A stretch of 64,000 nucleotides of DNA from Thalassia testudinum (Eukaryota; Streptophyta; Magnoliopsida; Alismatales; Hydrocharitaceae): assembly GCA_037157565.1 (NCBI GenBank), contig JAZHRO010000002.1:39762501-39826500 (forward strand). The letters are read 5' to 3'. A model generated the notes under the pieces. The model was given only the letters and a program-made list of their open reading frames with translations. It had not been told where the DNA came from and did no database searches. The translations under genes were made by a program, and so were the position numbers. Position 1 is the first letter of the stretch; the number at the start of each line of letters is the position of its first letter. Below are positions 42,171 through 51,901 of the stretch, one piece after another.

Positions 42171-43904
42171 ATGGAGGGAAGCATAGCCGCAATCAGAATC
42201 TCCGAGGGGCAGTCCACCGTCCGACCACCCTACTTTGACGGGAACAACTACAGCTACTGGAAGTTGCGGATGAAGACATGGCTTCAAGCCACCGACTTCA
42301 CAGTCTGGGCCAGATGCGAGACGCCATTTGAGATCCCAGAAAAACCCGCGGGAGGCTACTCGCAGCAACAAATCCGTGAGCTCTCTTTAAACGCAAAGAC
42401 CATGAACGCCCTTTACTGCGCGCTCAGCTCGGAAGAATTCAACAGAATCTCGCAGTGCGCCACCGCATACGAGATTTGGCACACACTCGAGGTAACTCAT
42501 GAAGGTACCTCTAAGGTAAAAACCTCAAAAATTAATTTACTTTCTCAAGAATTTGAATCTTTTTCAATGAAATCTAACGAGTCTTTAAGTGAGATGAACA
42601 CTAGGTTCACTCTCATTGTAAATAACTTGAAAACTTTAGGAAAGACTTTCATCAAGGGGGAGCTTCAAGGGAAGCTTCTTCGTTCCCTTGGACCGGAGTG
42701 GGAACAGAAAGTCACCGCCATCGAGGAAGTGAACGAAATGGAGGAGCTCAACATGGAAGATCTCCTAGGCAATCTGATGGCTTACGAGACTAAGTTGAAG
42801 CAGAAGAAGAAGGATACACCGGAGCCTAAACCAAAGAAGACTCTCGCCTTCAGAGCCGCGTCGGATAGCGAGGTAAGTTCCGACGACGAAGACTTTAGAA
42901 TTTTACTTAAAAATTTTTCCAAGTTTTGTAGGGAATTAAAGAAAAAGAAAAAGGAGAAGAAGGAAAGCCCGAGACGTTGCTACCACTACAACGGGAAAGG
43001 GCATCTGCGACCAGAATGCCCTCTTCTCAAAAAGGAGAAAAAGAAGGAAAAGGAGAAGAAATCTAAGAAGAAGGCGTTCCAAGTCACTTGGGACGATTCT
43101 AGCTCGGAGGAAGAAGAAGAAAAGACCATAGAAGAAGAAACCGCTTGCTTCGGCTTCATGGCCAGAGGAAGCGACAGCGAAAGCAAAAGCGACTCAGACA
43201 ACGAGGTAAATCTCGATCTTCAAGAAGCTTTTAATGAACTTTTTGAGATTAGTAAATCACTTAGGATAGAAAATAAAAGTATTAAGAAGAACCTTAGTTT
43301 TCTTAAAAATGAAAATGATAGGTTAGAAAAACAACTTAAGGACATAGAAGCTAGTCCTAAGGATGATAACCTATTATTAGATAATCATAACCTCATCAAT
43401 GAAAATAATAAATTGATTGAGGAAAATGTTAGTCTAAAATTAGAAATTTCAGATTTAAAGACTAAAATGAACATTATAGAAAAAGAAATTGCATGTCTTA
43501 GAGAAAATTCTAACAAATTAATCAACAAAGTAGACAAGTTTTATAGCCCTAAGGTTGAGAAAGGATCTCCATCAAGGAGACCTTCTAACAAATCCGGATC
43601 CAAGCTCACTTGGATACCGAAGAAAAAATTAGAATCTTGTTTTGTAGGGTTCAGGGATGACTACAACATAAAGGACTGGACCTACAAGCTCAAGGCTGGT
43701 CAACTCAAGTTGGGAGAACCAATGAGTAGACCAAGGAGGAGAACAAGAAGACCGACGAGACGGCGAACAAACGACGGACCCGCCGCACGTCGACCACCAG
43801 ATTGGAGACCGGCGCCAATGCCCGGGCCTCCAAGCTACGGATGGGAGCCCCATCCGATGTGGCATCCACCACCACCATTCGGGCCATTTTATTGGCCATG
43901 GTAG
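42171..43904 (+). CDS. SIRE-like copia Gag, copy 1 (gag-only element)
   Basis: Intact 577-codon frame starting MEGSIAAIRISEGQ 45 bp after the primer site. Residues about 15-200 are the copia gag (UBN2-type) region (PPYFDGNNYSYWKLRMKTWL, YEIWHTLEVTHEG, LNMEDLLGNLMAYE). A Lys-rich zone precedes a zinc knuckle at 270-283 in which the second Cys is replaced: C270-Y-H-Y273, with H278 and C283 present. Residues about 345-460 form a coiled coil (LDLQEAFNELFEI, KNENDRLEKQL, ENNKLIEENVSLKLEI). The C-terminus is Arg-rich, then Pro/Trp-rich (WHPPPPFGPFYWPW). In complete SIRE-type elements gag continues into protease and pol; here the frame ends in TAG and no pol follows, so particles would need enzymes from a partner element. 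Confidence 0.9.
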   Translation: MEGSIAAIRISEGQSTVRPPYFDGNNYSYWKLRMKTWLQATDFTVWARCETPFEIPEKPAGGYSQQQIRELSLNAKTMNALYCALSSEEFNRISQCATAYEIWHTLEVTHEGTSKVKTSKINLLSQEFESFSMKSNESLSEMNTRFTLIVNNLKTLGKTFIKGELQGKLLRSLGPEWEQKVTAIEEVNEMEELNMEDLLGNLMAYETKLKQKKKDTPEPKPKKTLAFRAASDSEVSSDDEDFRILLKNFSKFCRELKKKKKEKKESPRRCYHYNGKGHLRPECPLLKKEKKKEKEKKSKKKAFQVTWDDSSSEEEEEKTIEEETACFGFMARGSDSESKSDSDNEVNLDLQEAFNELFEISKSLRIENKSIKKNLSFLKNENDRLEKQLKDIEASPKDDNLLLDNHNLINENNKLIEENVSLKLEISDLKTKMNIIEKEIACLRENSNKLINKVDKFYSPKVEKGSPSRRPSNKSGSKLTWIPKKKLESCFVGFRDDYNIKDWTYKLKAGQLKLGEPMSRPRRRTRRPTRRRTNDGPAARRPPDWRPAPMPGPPSYGWEPHPMWHPPPPFGPFYWPW

Positions 43905-43949
43905 GTGAGGTAAAAATTCTTAACCCTATCTTATTATCATAAGCATTTA

Positions 43950-44232
43950 GATAGGGGGAGTTAAAAAATGATGAGCTAATTGTCAATTTTTAAAGGGGGA
44001 GATGTAAGGTAGCTAAATTTCCTTTAGAAAGGGGGAGAAAAATAATAGCTATCGCATTGTTACAAAAAGGGGGAGGATATTACCTTTGTCAAAAGAAACT
44101 CATAGAAGAGCATGTTTTAAGGGGGAGTTATAGGAAATATAAAACCAATTAAACCTTTTTGATAATGTCAAAAAGGGGGAGGATTTTCTGCATTATTATT
44201 TACGGTTTTGTCATCATCAAAAAGGGGGAGAT
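43950..44232 (+). repeat. Seven AAGGGGGAG boxes (polypurine tracts) before LTR 2
   Basis: Near-identical polypurine boxes recur between the gag stop and the LTR: about 43955, 43996, 44030, 44068, 44119, 44174 and 44223, the last ending GGGGGAGAT directly at the LTR start (44233). The final one is the plus-strand primer; the others are extra copies, a trait known from SIRE-type elements. The same series precedes LTR 3 (47806-48088). Confidence 0.85.
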
Positions 44233-45968
44233 TGTTGGTGCTAGAGCACCACGATCATTTGTTTTGATGATAACAAAACACGTGTTATTTAACATTTGCA
44301 ATTTGAGTCCTAGATTTCAGGTCAATTGCAAATGAGGACGTGTTTAGACGGAGTTCGAGCTCGCATCCAGGACGGATTGGAGGAGCTTGACGGAAAACAA
44401 AGGAGGTTCGCGTGGAGCGAAAGATTGGAGATGGAAGACAAGAAGAATATGATAGATTCTTTTTTATCCTTTCATGTATCTCTTGTATTTATTTTCTTGC
44501 TCTTTTTGATTTCTTAGAACATTATGTTAAAGAGCCTCAAAGTACCCTAAAAGTAGTCCTAGGAACACCTGCACAACCCTAGGATACTTAGGTTTTCTGT
44601 AGAATACTTAGAAAACCAATATAGGGCTCAAACAGCATTTCCAGACGTCTAATCCCAAAATCAGACGTCTGATAAAGTATTTTAAGACGTCTGACTGTTG
44701 TTTCAGACGTCTGATAACTGTTAGGCTGGACATAGTTAGTTCTGTCTGATGAAATCAGACGTCCAGACCTTAGACCAGACGTCTTAGGAGACGTCTGATG
44801 ACTTTGCCAGACGTCCAGTTAGTGGACCGTTGGCTGGCTTAGAAAACACTCAAGATTATGACCGTTAGAGCCTTATCAGACGTCCATAGGACTTACCAGA
44901 CGTCTGATAAATGACCGTTTTGCCTCGGCTGACCCAAAATCTCTTCTCAGAGATTTTCTAGCCGTTACAACGTTTGGAAATCAATTCCCACAGTAAAAGT
45001 AGGTTTCCAGACGTCCAGACTTAGTGCCAGACGTCCTGTATGTCGTCTGATGGACTTGTACAAAAACCCTGTTTAGATCTGACTCAAGTCAGGGAGAAAC
45101 CCGCATAGAATCAGACGTCTGACCTTGGAATCAGACGTCTTAAAGTGGCCTTCCAGACGTCTGATGCCAGAGTTAGACGTCTGATAACCCTGTCAAATGC
45201 AATCATTGTCCTGATTTCGGCCTGATTCTCTTGGGCTTTGCACCCAACGGCTATGGAAGCTTTTCCAAGACTTCCAAAACCTTCCTAAGGCCTCTATAAA
45301 TAGAGGGGAACCTTTGTAACACAAACACACAAGAGACACCTAGAGAGACATATACACACTAAGACACACACCTTGCAATACACTTTCAAACCTTTTGTGT
45401 CCAAAGAAAAGACTCTCTTGCTCTCCAAGCTCAAGCTCCATTTTCTTGAGAGCATTCAACCGTTGCGCACCCGCTCTCCCGGCGTTGTTAACGAGAGCGA
45501 CGTAGCGCCATCGCGTGGCACACGCACCGCGTCATCGTCGACGCACTCCTTGCAAAGGGGAGTTTCCTATTTCCTATAGAAGCTAGGTTTAATTTTGTTG
45601 GCTCTATAGGACTGTTGTTTTATTTTATCTTTGTATTTTGGTTGGGTATTCTCTTTGCGAATTCCCGTCTCCTTCGTGGGACAAAATCCTTCTCGTGGAG
45701 AGAAGGGGTTGAGAAACGCTACCCTCGTACTTGTAGCGTGGTTGTACTGAGGTTGAATCACCCTCGTTTAAAGTGATTCGTTTAGTGGATTTTGATCAAC
45801 TTGGTTGATCGGAAAATCCTAACTCGAGAGGGTTAGGTGGTGGTTTTCACCCGATTTGGGTTTCCACCTAAAAATACCTGTGTACATTTTGTGATTGATT
45901 TTTGTGAGATTGCTTTATATTTTATTTCCGCATATTATTACGTCACCCCTCCTAGTAGGGAACCTTCA
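44233..45968 (+). repeat. Copia array LTR 2 (shared, central)
   Basis: Serves as the 3' LTR of unit 1 and the 5' LTR of unit 2. By eye it differs from LTR 1 at only about four positions and from LTR 3 at about ten or more. It agrees with LTR 3 against LTR 1 near its left end (CATCCAGG at about 44365) and with LTR 1 against LTR 3 through the rest, apart from one position near 44697. Confidence 0.92.
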
Positions 45969-45970
45969 AT

Positions 45971-45982
45971 TGGTATCAGAGC
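45971..45982 (+). promoter_or_regulatory. Primer binding site after LTR 2
   Basis: TGGTATCAGAGC, identical to 42115-42126. Confidence 0.93.
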
Positions 45983-46026
45983 AGGTCTCGCGAAATCGGC
46001 GTTACAAACCGGCGAGGATCTAGATC

Positions 46027-47760
46027 ATGGAGGGAAGCATAGCCGCAATCAGAATCTCCGAGGGGCAGTCCACCGTCCGACCACCCTACTTTGACGGGAA
46101 CAACTACAGCTACTGGAAGTTGCGGATGAAGACATGGCTTCAAGCCACCGACTTCACAGTCTGGGCCAGATGCGAGACGCCATTTGAGATCCCAGAAAAA
46201 CCCGCGGGAGGCTACTCGCAGCAACAAATCCGTGAGCTCTCTTTAAACGCAAAGACCATGAACGCCCTTTACTGCGCGCTCAGCTCGGAAGAATTCAACA
46301 GAATCTCGCAGTGCGCCACCGCATACGAGATTTGGCACACACTCGAGGTAACTCATGAAGGTACCTCTAAGGTAAAAACCTCAAAAATTAATTTACTTTC
46401 TCAAGAATTTGAATCTTTTTCAATGAAATCTAACGAGTCTTTAAGTGAGATGAACACTAGGTTCACTCTCATTGTAAATAACTTGAAAACTTTAGGAAAG
46501 ACTTTCATCAAGGGGGAGCTTCAAGGGAAGCTTCTTCGTTCCCTTGGACCGGAGTGGGAACAGAAAGTCACCGCCATCGAGGAAGTGAACGAAATGGAGG
46601 AGCTCAACATGGAAGATCTCCTAGGCAATCTGATGGCTTACGAGACTAAGTTGAAGCAGAAGAAGAAGGATACACCGGAGCCTAAACCAAAGAAGACTCT
46701 CGCCTTCAGAGCCGCGTCGGATAGCGAGGTAAGTTCCGACGACGAAGACTTTAGAATTTTACTTAAAAATTTTTCCAAGTTTTGTAGGGAATTAAAGAAA
46801 AAGAAAAAGGAGAAGAAGGAAAGCCCGAGACGTTGCTACCACTACAACGGGAAAGGGCATCTGCGACCAGAATGCCCTCTTCTCAAAAAGGAGAAAAAGA
46901 AGGAAAAGGAGAAGAAATCTAAGAAGAAGGCGTTCCAAGTCACTTGGGACGATTCTAGCTCGGAGGAAGAAGAAGAAAAGACCATAGAAGAAGAAACCGC
47001 TTGCTTCGGCTTCATGGCCAGAGGAAGCGACAGCGAAAGCAAAAGCGACTCAGACAACGAGGTAAATCTCGATCTTCAAGAAGCTTTTAATGAACTTTTT
47101 GAGATTAGTAAATCACTTAGGATAGAAAATAAAAGTATTAAGAAGAACCTTAGTTTTCTTAAAAATGAAAATGATAGGTTAGAAAAACAACTTAAGGACA
47201 TAGAAGCTAGTCCTAAGGATGATAACCTATTATTAGATAATCATAACCTCATCAATGAAAATAATAAATTGATTGAGGAAAATGTTAGTCTAAAATTAGA
47301 AATTTCAGATTTAAAGACTAAAATGAACATTATAGAAAAAGAAATTGCATGTCTTAGAGAAAATTCTAACAAATTAATCAACAAAGTAGACAAGTTTTAT
47401 AGCCCTAAGGTTGAGAAAGGATCTCCATCAAGGAGACCTTCTAACAAATCCGGATCCAAGCTCACTTGGATACCGAAGAAAAAATTAGAATCTTGTTTTG
47501 TAGGGTTCAGGGATGACTACAACATAAAGGACTGGACCTACAAGCTCAAGGCTGGTCAACTCAAGTTGGGAGAACCAATGAGTAGACCAAGGAGGAGAAC
47601 AAGAAGACCGACGAGACGGCGAACAAACGACGGACCCGCCGCACGTCGACCACCAGATTGGAGACCGGCGCCAATGCCCGGGCCTCCAAGCTACGGATGG
47701 GAGCCCCATCCGATGTGGCATCCACCACCACCATTCGGGCCATTTTATTGGCCATGGTAG
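46027..47760 (+). CDS. SIRE-like copia Gag, copy 2
   Basis: Translates to the same 577 residues as copy 1, including the Tyr substitution in the zinc knuckle (C270, Y273, H278, C283). No difference was found on reading, so the second unit is a very recent copy of the first. The same domains apply: gag region, Lys-rich segment, defective knuckle, coiled coil, Pro/Trp-rich tail. No pol follows. Confidence 0.9.
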   Translation: MEGSIAAIRISEGQSTVRPPYFDGNNYSYWKLRMKTWLQATDFTVWARCETPFEIPEKPAGGYSQQQIRELSLNAKTMNALYCALSSEEFNRISQCATAYEIWHTLEVTHEGTSKVKTSKINLLSQEFESFSMKSNESLSEMNTRFTLIVNNLKTLGKTFIKGELQGKLLRSLGPEWEQKVTAIEEVNEMEELNMEDLLGNLMAYETKLKQKKKDTPEPKPKKTLAFRAASDSEVSSDDEDFRILLKNFSKFCRELKKKKKEKKESPRRCYHYNGKGHLRPECPLLKKEKKKEKEKKSKKKAFQVTWDDSSSEEEEEKTIEEETACFGFMARGSDSESKSDSDNEVNLDLQEAFNELFEISKSLRIENKSIKKNLSFLKNENDRLEKQLKDIEASPKDDNLLLDNHNLINENNKLIEENVSLKLEISDLKTKMNIIEKEIACLRENSNKLINKVDKFYSPKVEKGSPSRRPSNKSGSKLTWIPKKKLESCFVGFRDDYNIKDWTYKLKAGQLKLGEPMSRPRRRTRRPTRRRTNDGPAARRPPDWRPAPMPGPPSYGWEPHPMWHPPPPFGPFYWPW

Positions 47761-48088
47761 GTGAGGTAAAAATTCTTAACCCTATCTTATTATCATAAGC
47801 ATTTAGATAGGGGGAGTTAAAAAATGATGAGCTAATTGTCAATTTTTAAAGGGGGAGATGTAAGGTAGCTAAATTTCCTTTAGAAAGGGGGAGAAAAATA
47901 ATAGCTATCGCATTGTTACAAAAAGGGGGAGGATATTACCTTTGTCAAAAGAAACTCATAGAAGAGCATGTTTTAAGGGGGAGTTATAGGAAATATAAAA
48001 CCAATTAAACCTTTTTGATAATGTCAAAAAGGGGGAGGATTTTCTGCATTATTATTTACGGTTTTGTCATCATCAAAAAGGGGGAGAT

Positions 48089-49824
48089 TGTTGGTGCTAG
48101 AGCACCACGATCATTTGTTTTGATGATAACAAAACACGTGTTATTTAACATTTGCAATTTGAGTCCTAGATTTCAGGTCAATTGCAAATGAGGACGTGTT
48201 TAGACGGAGTTCGAGCTCGCATCCAGGACGGATTGGAGGAGCTTGACGGAAAACAAAGGAGGTTCGCGTGGAGTGAAAGATTGGAGATGGAAGACAAGAA
48301 GAATAGGATAGATTCTTTTTTATCCTTTCATGTATCTCTTGTATTTATTTTCTTGCTCTTTTTGATTCCTTAGAACATTATGTTAAAGAGCCTCAAAGTA
48401 CCCTAAAAGTAGTCCTAGGAACACCTGCACAACCCTAGGATACTTAGGTTTTCTGTAGAATACATAGAAAACCAATATAGGGCTCAAACAGCATTTCCAG
48501 ACGTCTAATCCCAAAATCAGACGTCTGATAAAGTATTTTAAGACGTCTGATTGTTGTTTCAGACGTCTGATAACTGTTAGGCTGGACATAGTTAGTTCTG
48601 TCTGATGAAATCAGACGTCCAGACCTTAGACCAGACGTCTTAGGAGACGTCTGATGACTTTGCCAGACGTCCAGTTAGTGGACCGTTGGCTGGCTTAGAA
48701 AACACTCAAGATTATGACGGTTAGAGCCTTATCAGACGTCTATAGGACTTACCAGACGTCTGATAAATGACCGTTTTGCCTCGGCTGACCCAAAATCTCT
48801 TCTCAGAGATTTTCTAGCCGTTGCAACGTTTGGAAATCAATTCCCACAGTAAAAGTAGGTTTCCAGACGTCCAGACTTAGTGCCAGACGTCCTGTATGTC
48901 GTCTGATGGACTTGTACAAAAACCCTGTTTAGATCTGACTCAAGTCAGGGAGAAACCCGCATAGAATCAGACGTCTGACCTTGGAATCAGACGTCTTAAA
49001 GTGGCCTTCCAGACGTCTGATGCCAGAGTTAGACGTCTGATAACCCTGTCAAATGCAATCATTGTCCTGATTTCGGCCTGATTCTCTTGGGCTTTGCACC
49101 CAACGGCTATGGAAGCTTTTCCAAGCCTTCCAAAACCTTCCTAAGGCCTCTATAAATAGAGGGGAACCTTTGTAACACAAACACACAAGAGACACCTAGA
49201 GAGACATATACACACTAAGACACACACCTTGCAATACACTTTCAAACCTTTTGTGTCCAAAGAAAAGACTCTCTTGCTCTCCAAGCTCAAGCTCCATTTT
49301 CTTGAGAGCATTCAACCGTTGCGCACCCGCTCTCCCGGCGTTGTTAACGAGAGCGACGTAGCGCCATCGCGTGGCACACGCACCGCGTCATCGTCGACGC
49401 ACTCCTTGCAAAGGGGAGTTTCCTATTTCCTATAGAAGCTAGGTTTAATTTTGTTGGCTCTATAGGACTGTTGTTTTATTTTATCTTTGTATTTTGGTTG
49501 GGTATTCGCTTTGCGAATTCCCGTCTCCTTCGTGGGACAAAATCCTTCTCGTGGAGAGAAGGGGTTGAGGAACGCTACCCTCGTACTTGTAGCGTGGTTG
49601 TACTGAGGTTGAATCACCCTCGTTTAAAGTGATTCGTTTAGTGGATTTTGATCAACTTGGTTGATCGGAAAATCCTAACTCGAGAGGGTTAGGTGGTGGT
49701 TTTCACCCGATTTGGGTTTCCACCTAAAAATACCTGTGTACATTTTGTGATTGATTTTTGTGAGATTGCTTTATATTTTATTTCTGCATATTATTACGTC
49801 ACCCCTCCTAGTAGGGAACCTTCA
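48089..49824 (+). repeat. Copia array LTR 3
   Basis: The most diverged of the three LTRs (for example AATAGGATAG instead of AATATGATAG near 48303, GACGTCTATAGG near 48737, TATTCGCTTTG near 49505). It ends TTCA at 49824, joined to the second part of the Athila LTR. Confidence 0.92.
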
Positions 49825-51901
49825 CGCTCTCCCAGAGCAACCGGGTAATCGGGTACGCGGGTCGCGCCCGGGTCCAGGCCCATCGGCGTGCGGTGGTGGG
49901 CGAGGAGTGCAGGTCGGGCTAATCGGGTCGGGCCAGGTCCGTAGGGCGTGAGCGCGGATGAGGCCGGGTAATCGGGCGGGTGAAGGGGACCTCACCCCGT
50001 GTGCTGAGGCGATAAGCCTACAACACTTTTTCAATTTATATCGGCGCGCCGCTTCGGAGCCTTCCAAGGTGGGACTAAATGTCCCACCCCAATTTGGCGC
50101 CTGCAGCTGAGAAAGCTGTAGGCAGTTGCGGCTTTTGCGGAGCTTTTTCCCCAACTGTGAGCCTGGGCAGGTGCGCGAGGACTGCCTTGCATCCTGGGGA
50201 GTCTGACCTGGGCGAAGCGAGGCTGCAGCTGCAGGCGGAAGCAGCTCCTTCTGCACAGCAATGGCAGCCGAGGACGGGTGACCTGTTCACAGCAAAACGG
50301 CCTCTCGGCCTAATCAGAAGGTGCCGGGAGCTTCGCCAGAGTGCGGCAAAGCTCGTGCGGGTGGTGGCGAGGCGTGGGGCGGCGTGCAAGGGCTGCCCTA
50401 GGTCAGACTGTGGCTGGGGGAATGGGTTTGTTCGGGGGGTCTGCAGGTGGCGAGTGGCGGGAAATGGAGGGGCAGAGGTTGATCAGGGTGAGGAGACGGA
50501 GGTTCTGTGAGGGTCGGCGAGTCGTGTGGGGTGGTGGAATGACGGGAGCGAGTCGCCGGAGGATGGCCGGAGGCGGAGAAGGTGAGGGTGATTGGTCGGA
50601 ATCGAGGGCGACAGTAAAGGTTTAAAGTGAGGAAAAGGAAGAGGGGAGGAAGAGGAGAAGTTATACCTACTTAGCAGGACGAGGAGGGGCCGGAGCAGGC
50701 GACAGTCGTATCGACTGTCGCCGGAGAAGAAGCTGCCCAGGGGAAGGAGCGACGGCGAGGAGAGGGCCGGAGAAGCGCGCGCTGGGTGCGGCGCGGCGCG
50801 GGAAGAGCGAGGGAAGGCAACCCTGCTGCTGGTAGTGCGGTAGGGCGACGAGGAGGAGGAGGAGAAGCCGCCGGAGCAAGGGGGCGTCTGTCGGAGTGGG
50901 AAGAGAGGAAGTGAGGGGGTATCTCCGTCAGATCCGAGCTGGGAAGAACGGCGGAGCGACGGGGGTATTTATAGGGGCAGAACCAGAGAGGAGGGCAGAG
51001 GGAGACGACGTGTCTCCCTCGCAGGAGGATGCCGGAGGAAGGATACCCATACCGTCCGTGCGTTCGCACGACTGGTATGGGTGGTTGCAGCCATCAGGGT
51101 GTGTTCCTGCGACGGCTGACGACGCAGGGCACCCCTATTTGACTTGGCAGGCTCCCTCCCTTACCCTACGCGGTGCCATGCTCCGCGCAAGGTCGCTGGA
51201 GCATGGTGCTGCTCAGGTTTTGCAGGAGGGACCTAAACGCAAAGAACGAAGGAGATTTAGGGGCCAAAATGTGAGGGTTCAAAAGTTGAGGGCCAGAAAG
51301 TAAATGTATGAGGACCAAAGTGTAAAGTTGGTTAAGAAGGTTTCTTCTTAGGCTCAAGTTTTTATACATGGCTAATTAGGACCTAAGGATTCTGATGGTG
51401 AATTTTATTTCTAGGTTAAACCTTGTTTGACTGGTCAATTTACGTAAAAACCTAAATTAAGTTGTTAATTGCGCATGGTTCTCAATATAGGTCAAAATGG
51501 GTTCCTAAGGCCAAATTGAAGGTTATAAACCCTAGAGATTATTTTTCTATGAATTTTAGAGGGTTTAGTTGATTTTTTATCTGCCTCGAACCTCGTGTAT
51601 TTAAGTGGGTTTGTTTTTAGGGTTACAGGATGTCATTTAATTCTTCGGAGTTGCTGTAGCCCTTGTTGAGTCATTTCATCTCACTTTTCTTCTTATTAGG
51701 TTATTTTGACCTATATTTGGACCCTGAGTTATCCTATTTTCAGATTGGATTGGTGAAATTGCATTTTTACCCCTCAGTTTATGTTTTCTTTGCAAACTCA
51801 GAATCTCTCTGAGCCAAGCCTTTCTAAGGTTATGTAGGAGCTTTTATTCTCTGTATTACGTCAAAATGAGCTAGTTATGGCTCATGATGAGGTTCTCATC
51901 A

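Larger units (their letters stand above)
40377..49824 (+). mobile_element. Tandem SIRE-like copia array: LTR-gag-LTR-gag-LTR
   Basis: Three LTRs of 1736 bp (40377-42112, 44233-45968, 48089-49824) alternate with two internal regions of 2120 bp, at an exact period of 3856 bp. The preinsertion sequence GGCTCTCCC is intact in the right Athila LTR (about 60674), and the array is flanked by GGCTC (40372-40376) and CGCTC (49825-49829), a 5-bp duplication with one mismatch. So a single insertion was expanded, most simply by unequal recombination between LTRs. The internal regions carry gag but no protease, integrase, RT or RNase H. Confidence 0.93.
39777..51901 (-). repeat. 3' LTR of the Athila element, interrupted
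   Basis: Two parts, 39777-40376 and 49825-51901, that align end to end with 60074-62746. Together they give about 2672 bp net of the copia insertion. A minus-strand TATAAATA lies at 50966-50973. Next to position 39950 there is a GA run and a homopolymer C run at about 40323-40338, both present in the other LTR. Confidence 0.92.

Noticed and set aside
42171..43904. The 577-codon frame could be a host gene because it is intact and duplicated.
   Set aside because: It lies between LTRs, directly after an initiator-tRNA primer site, and has copia gag features.
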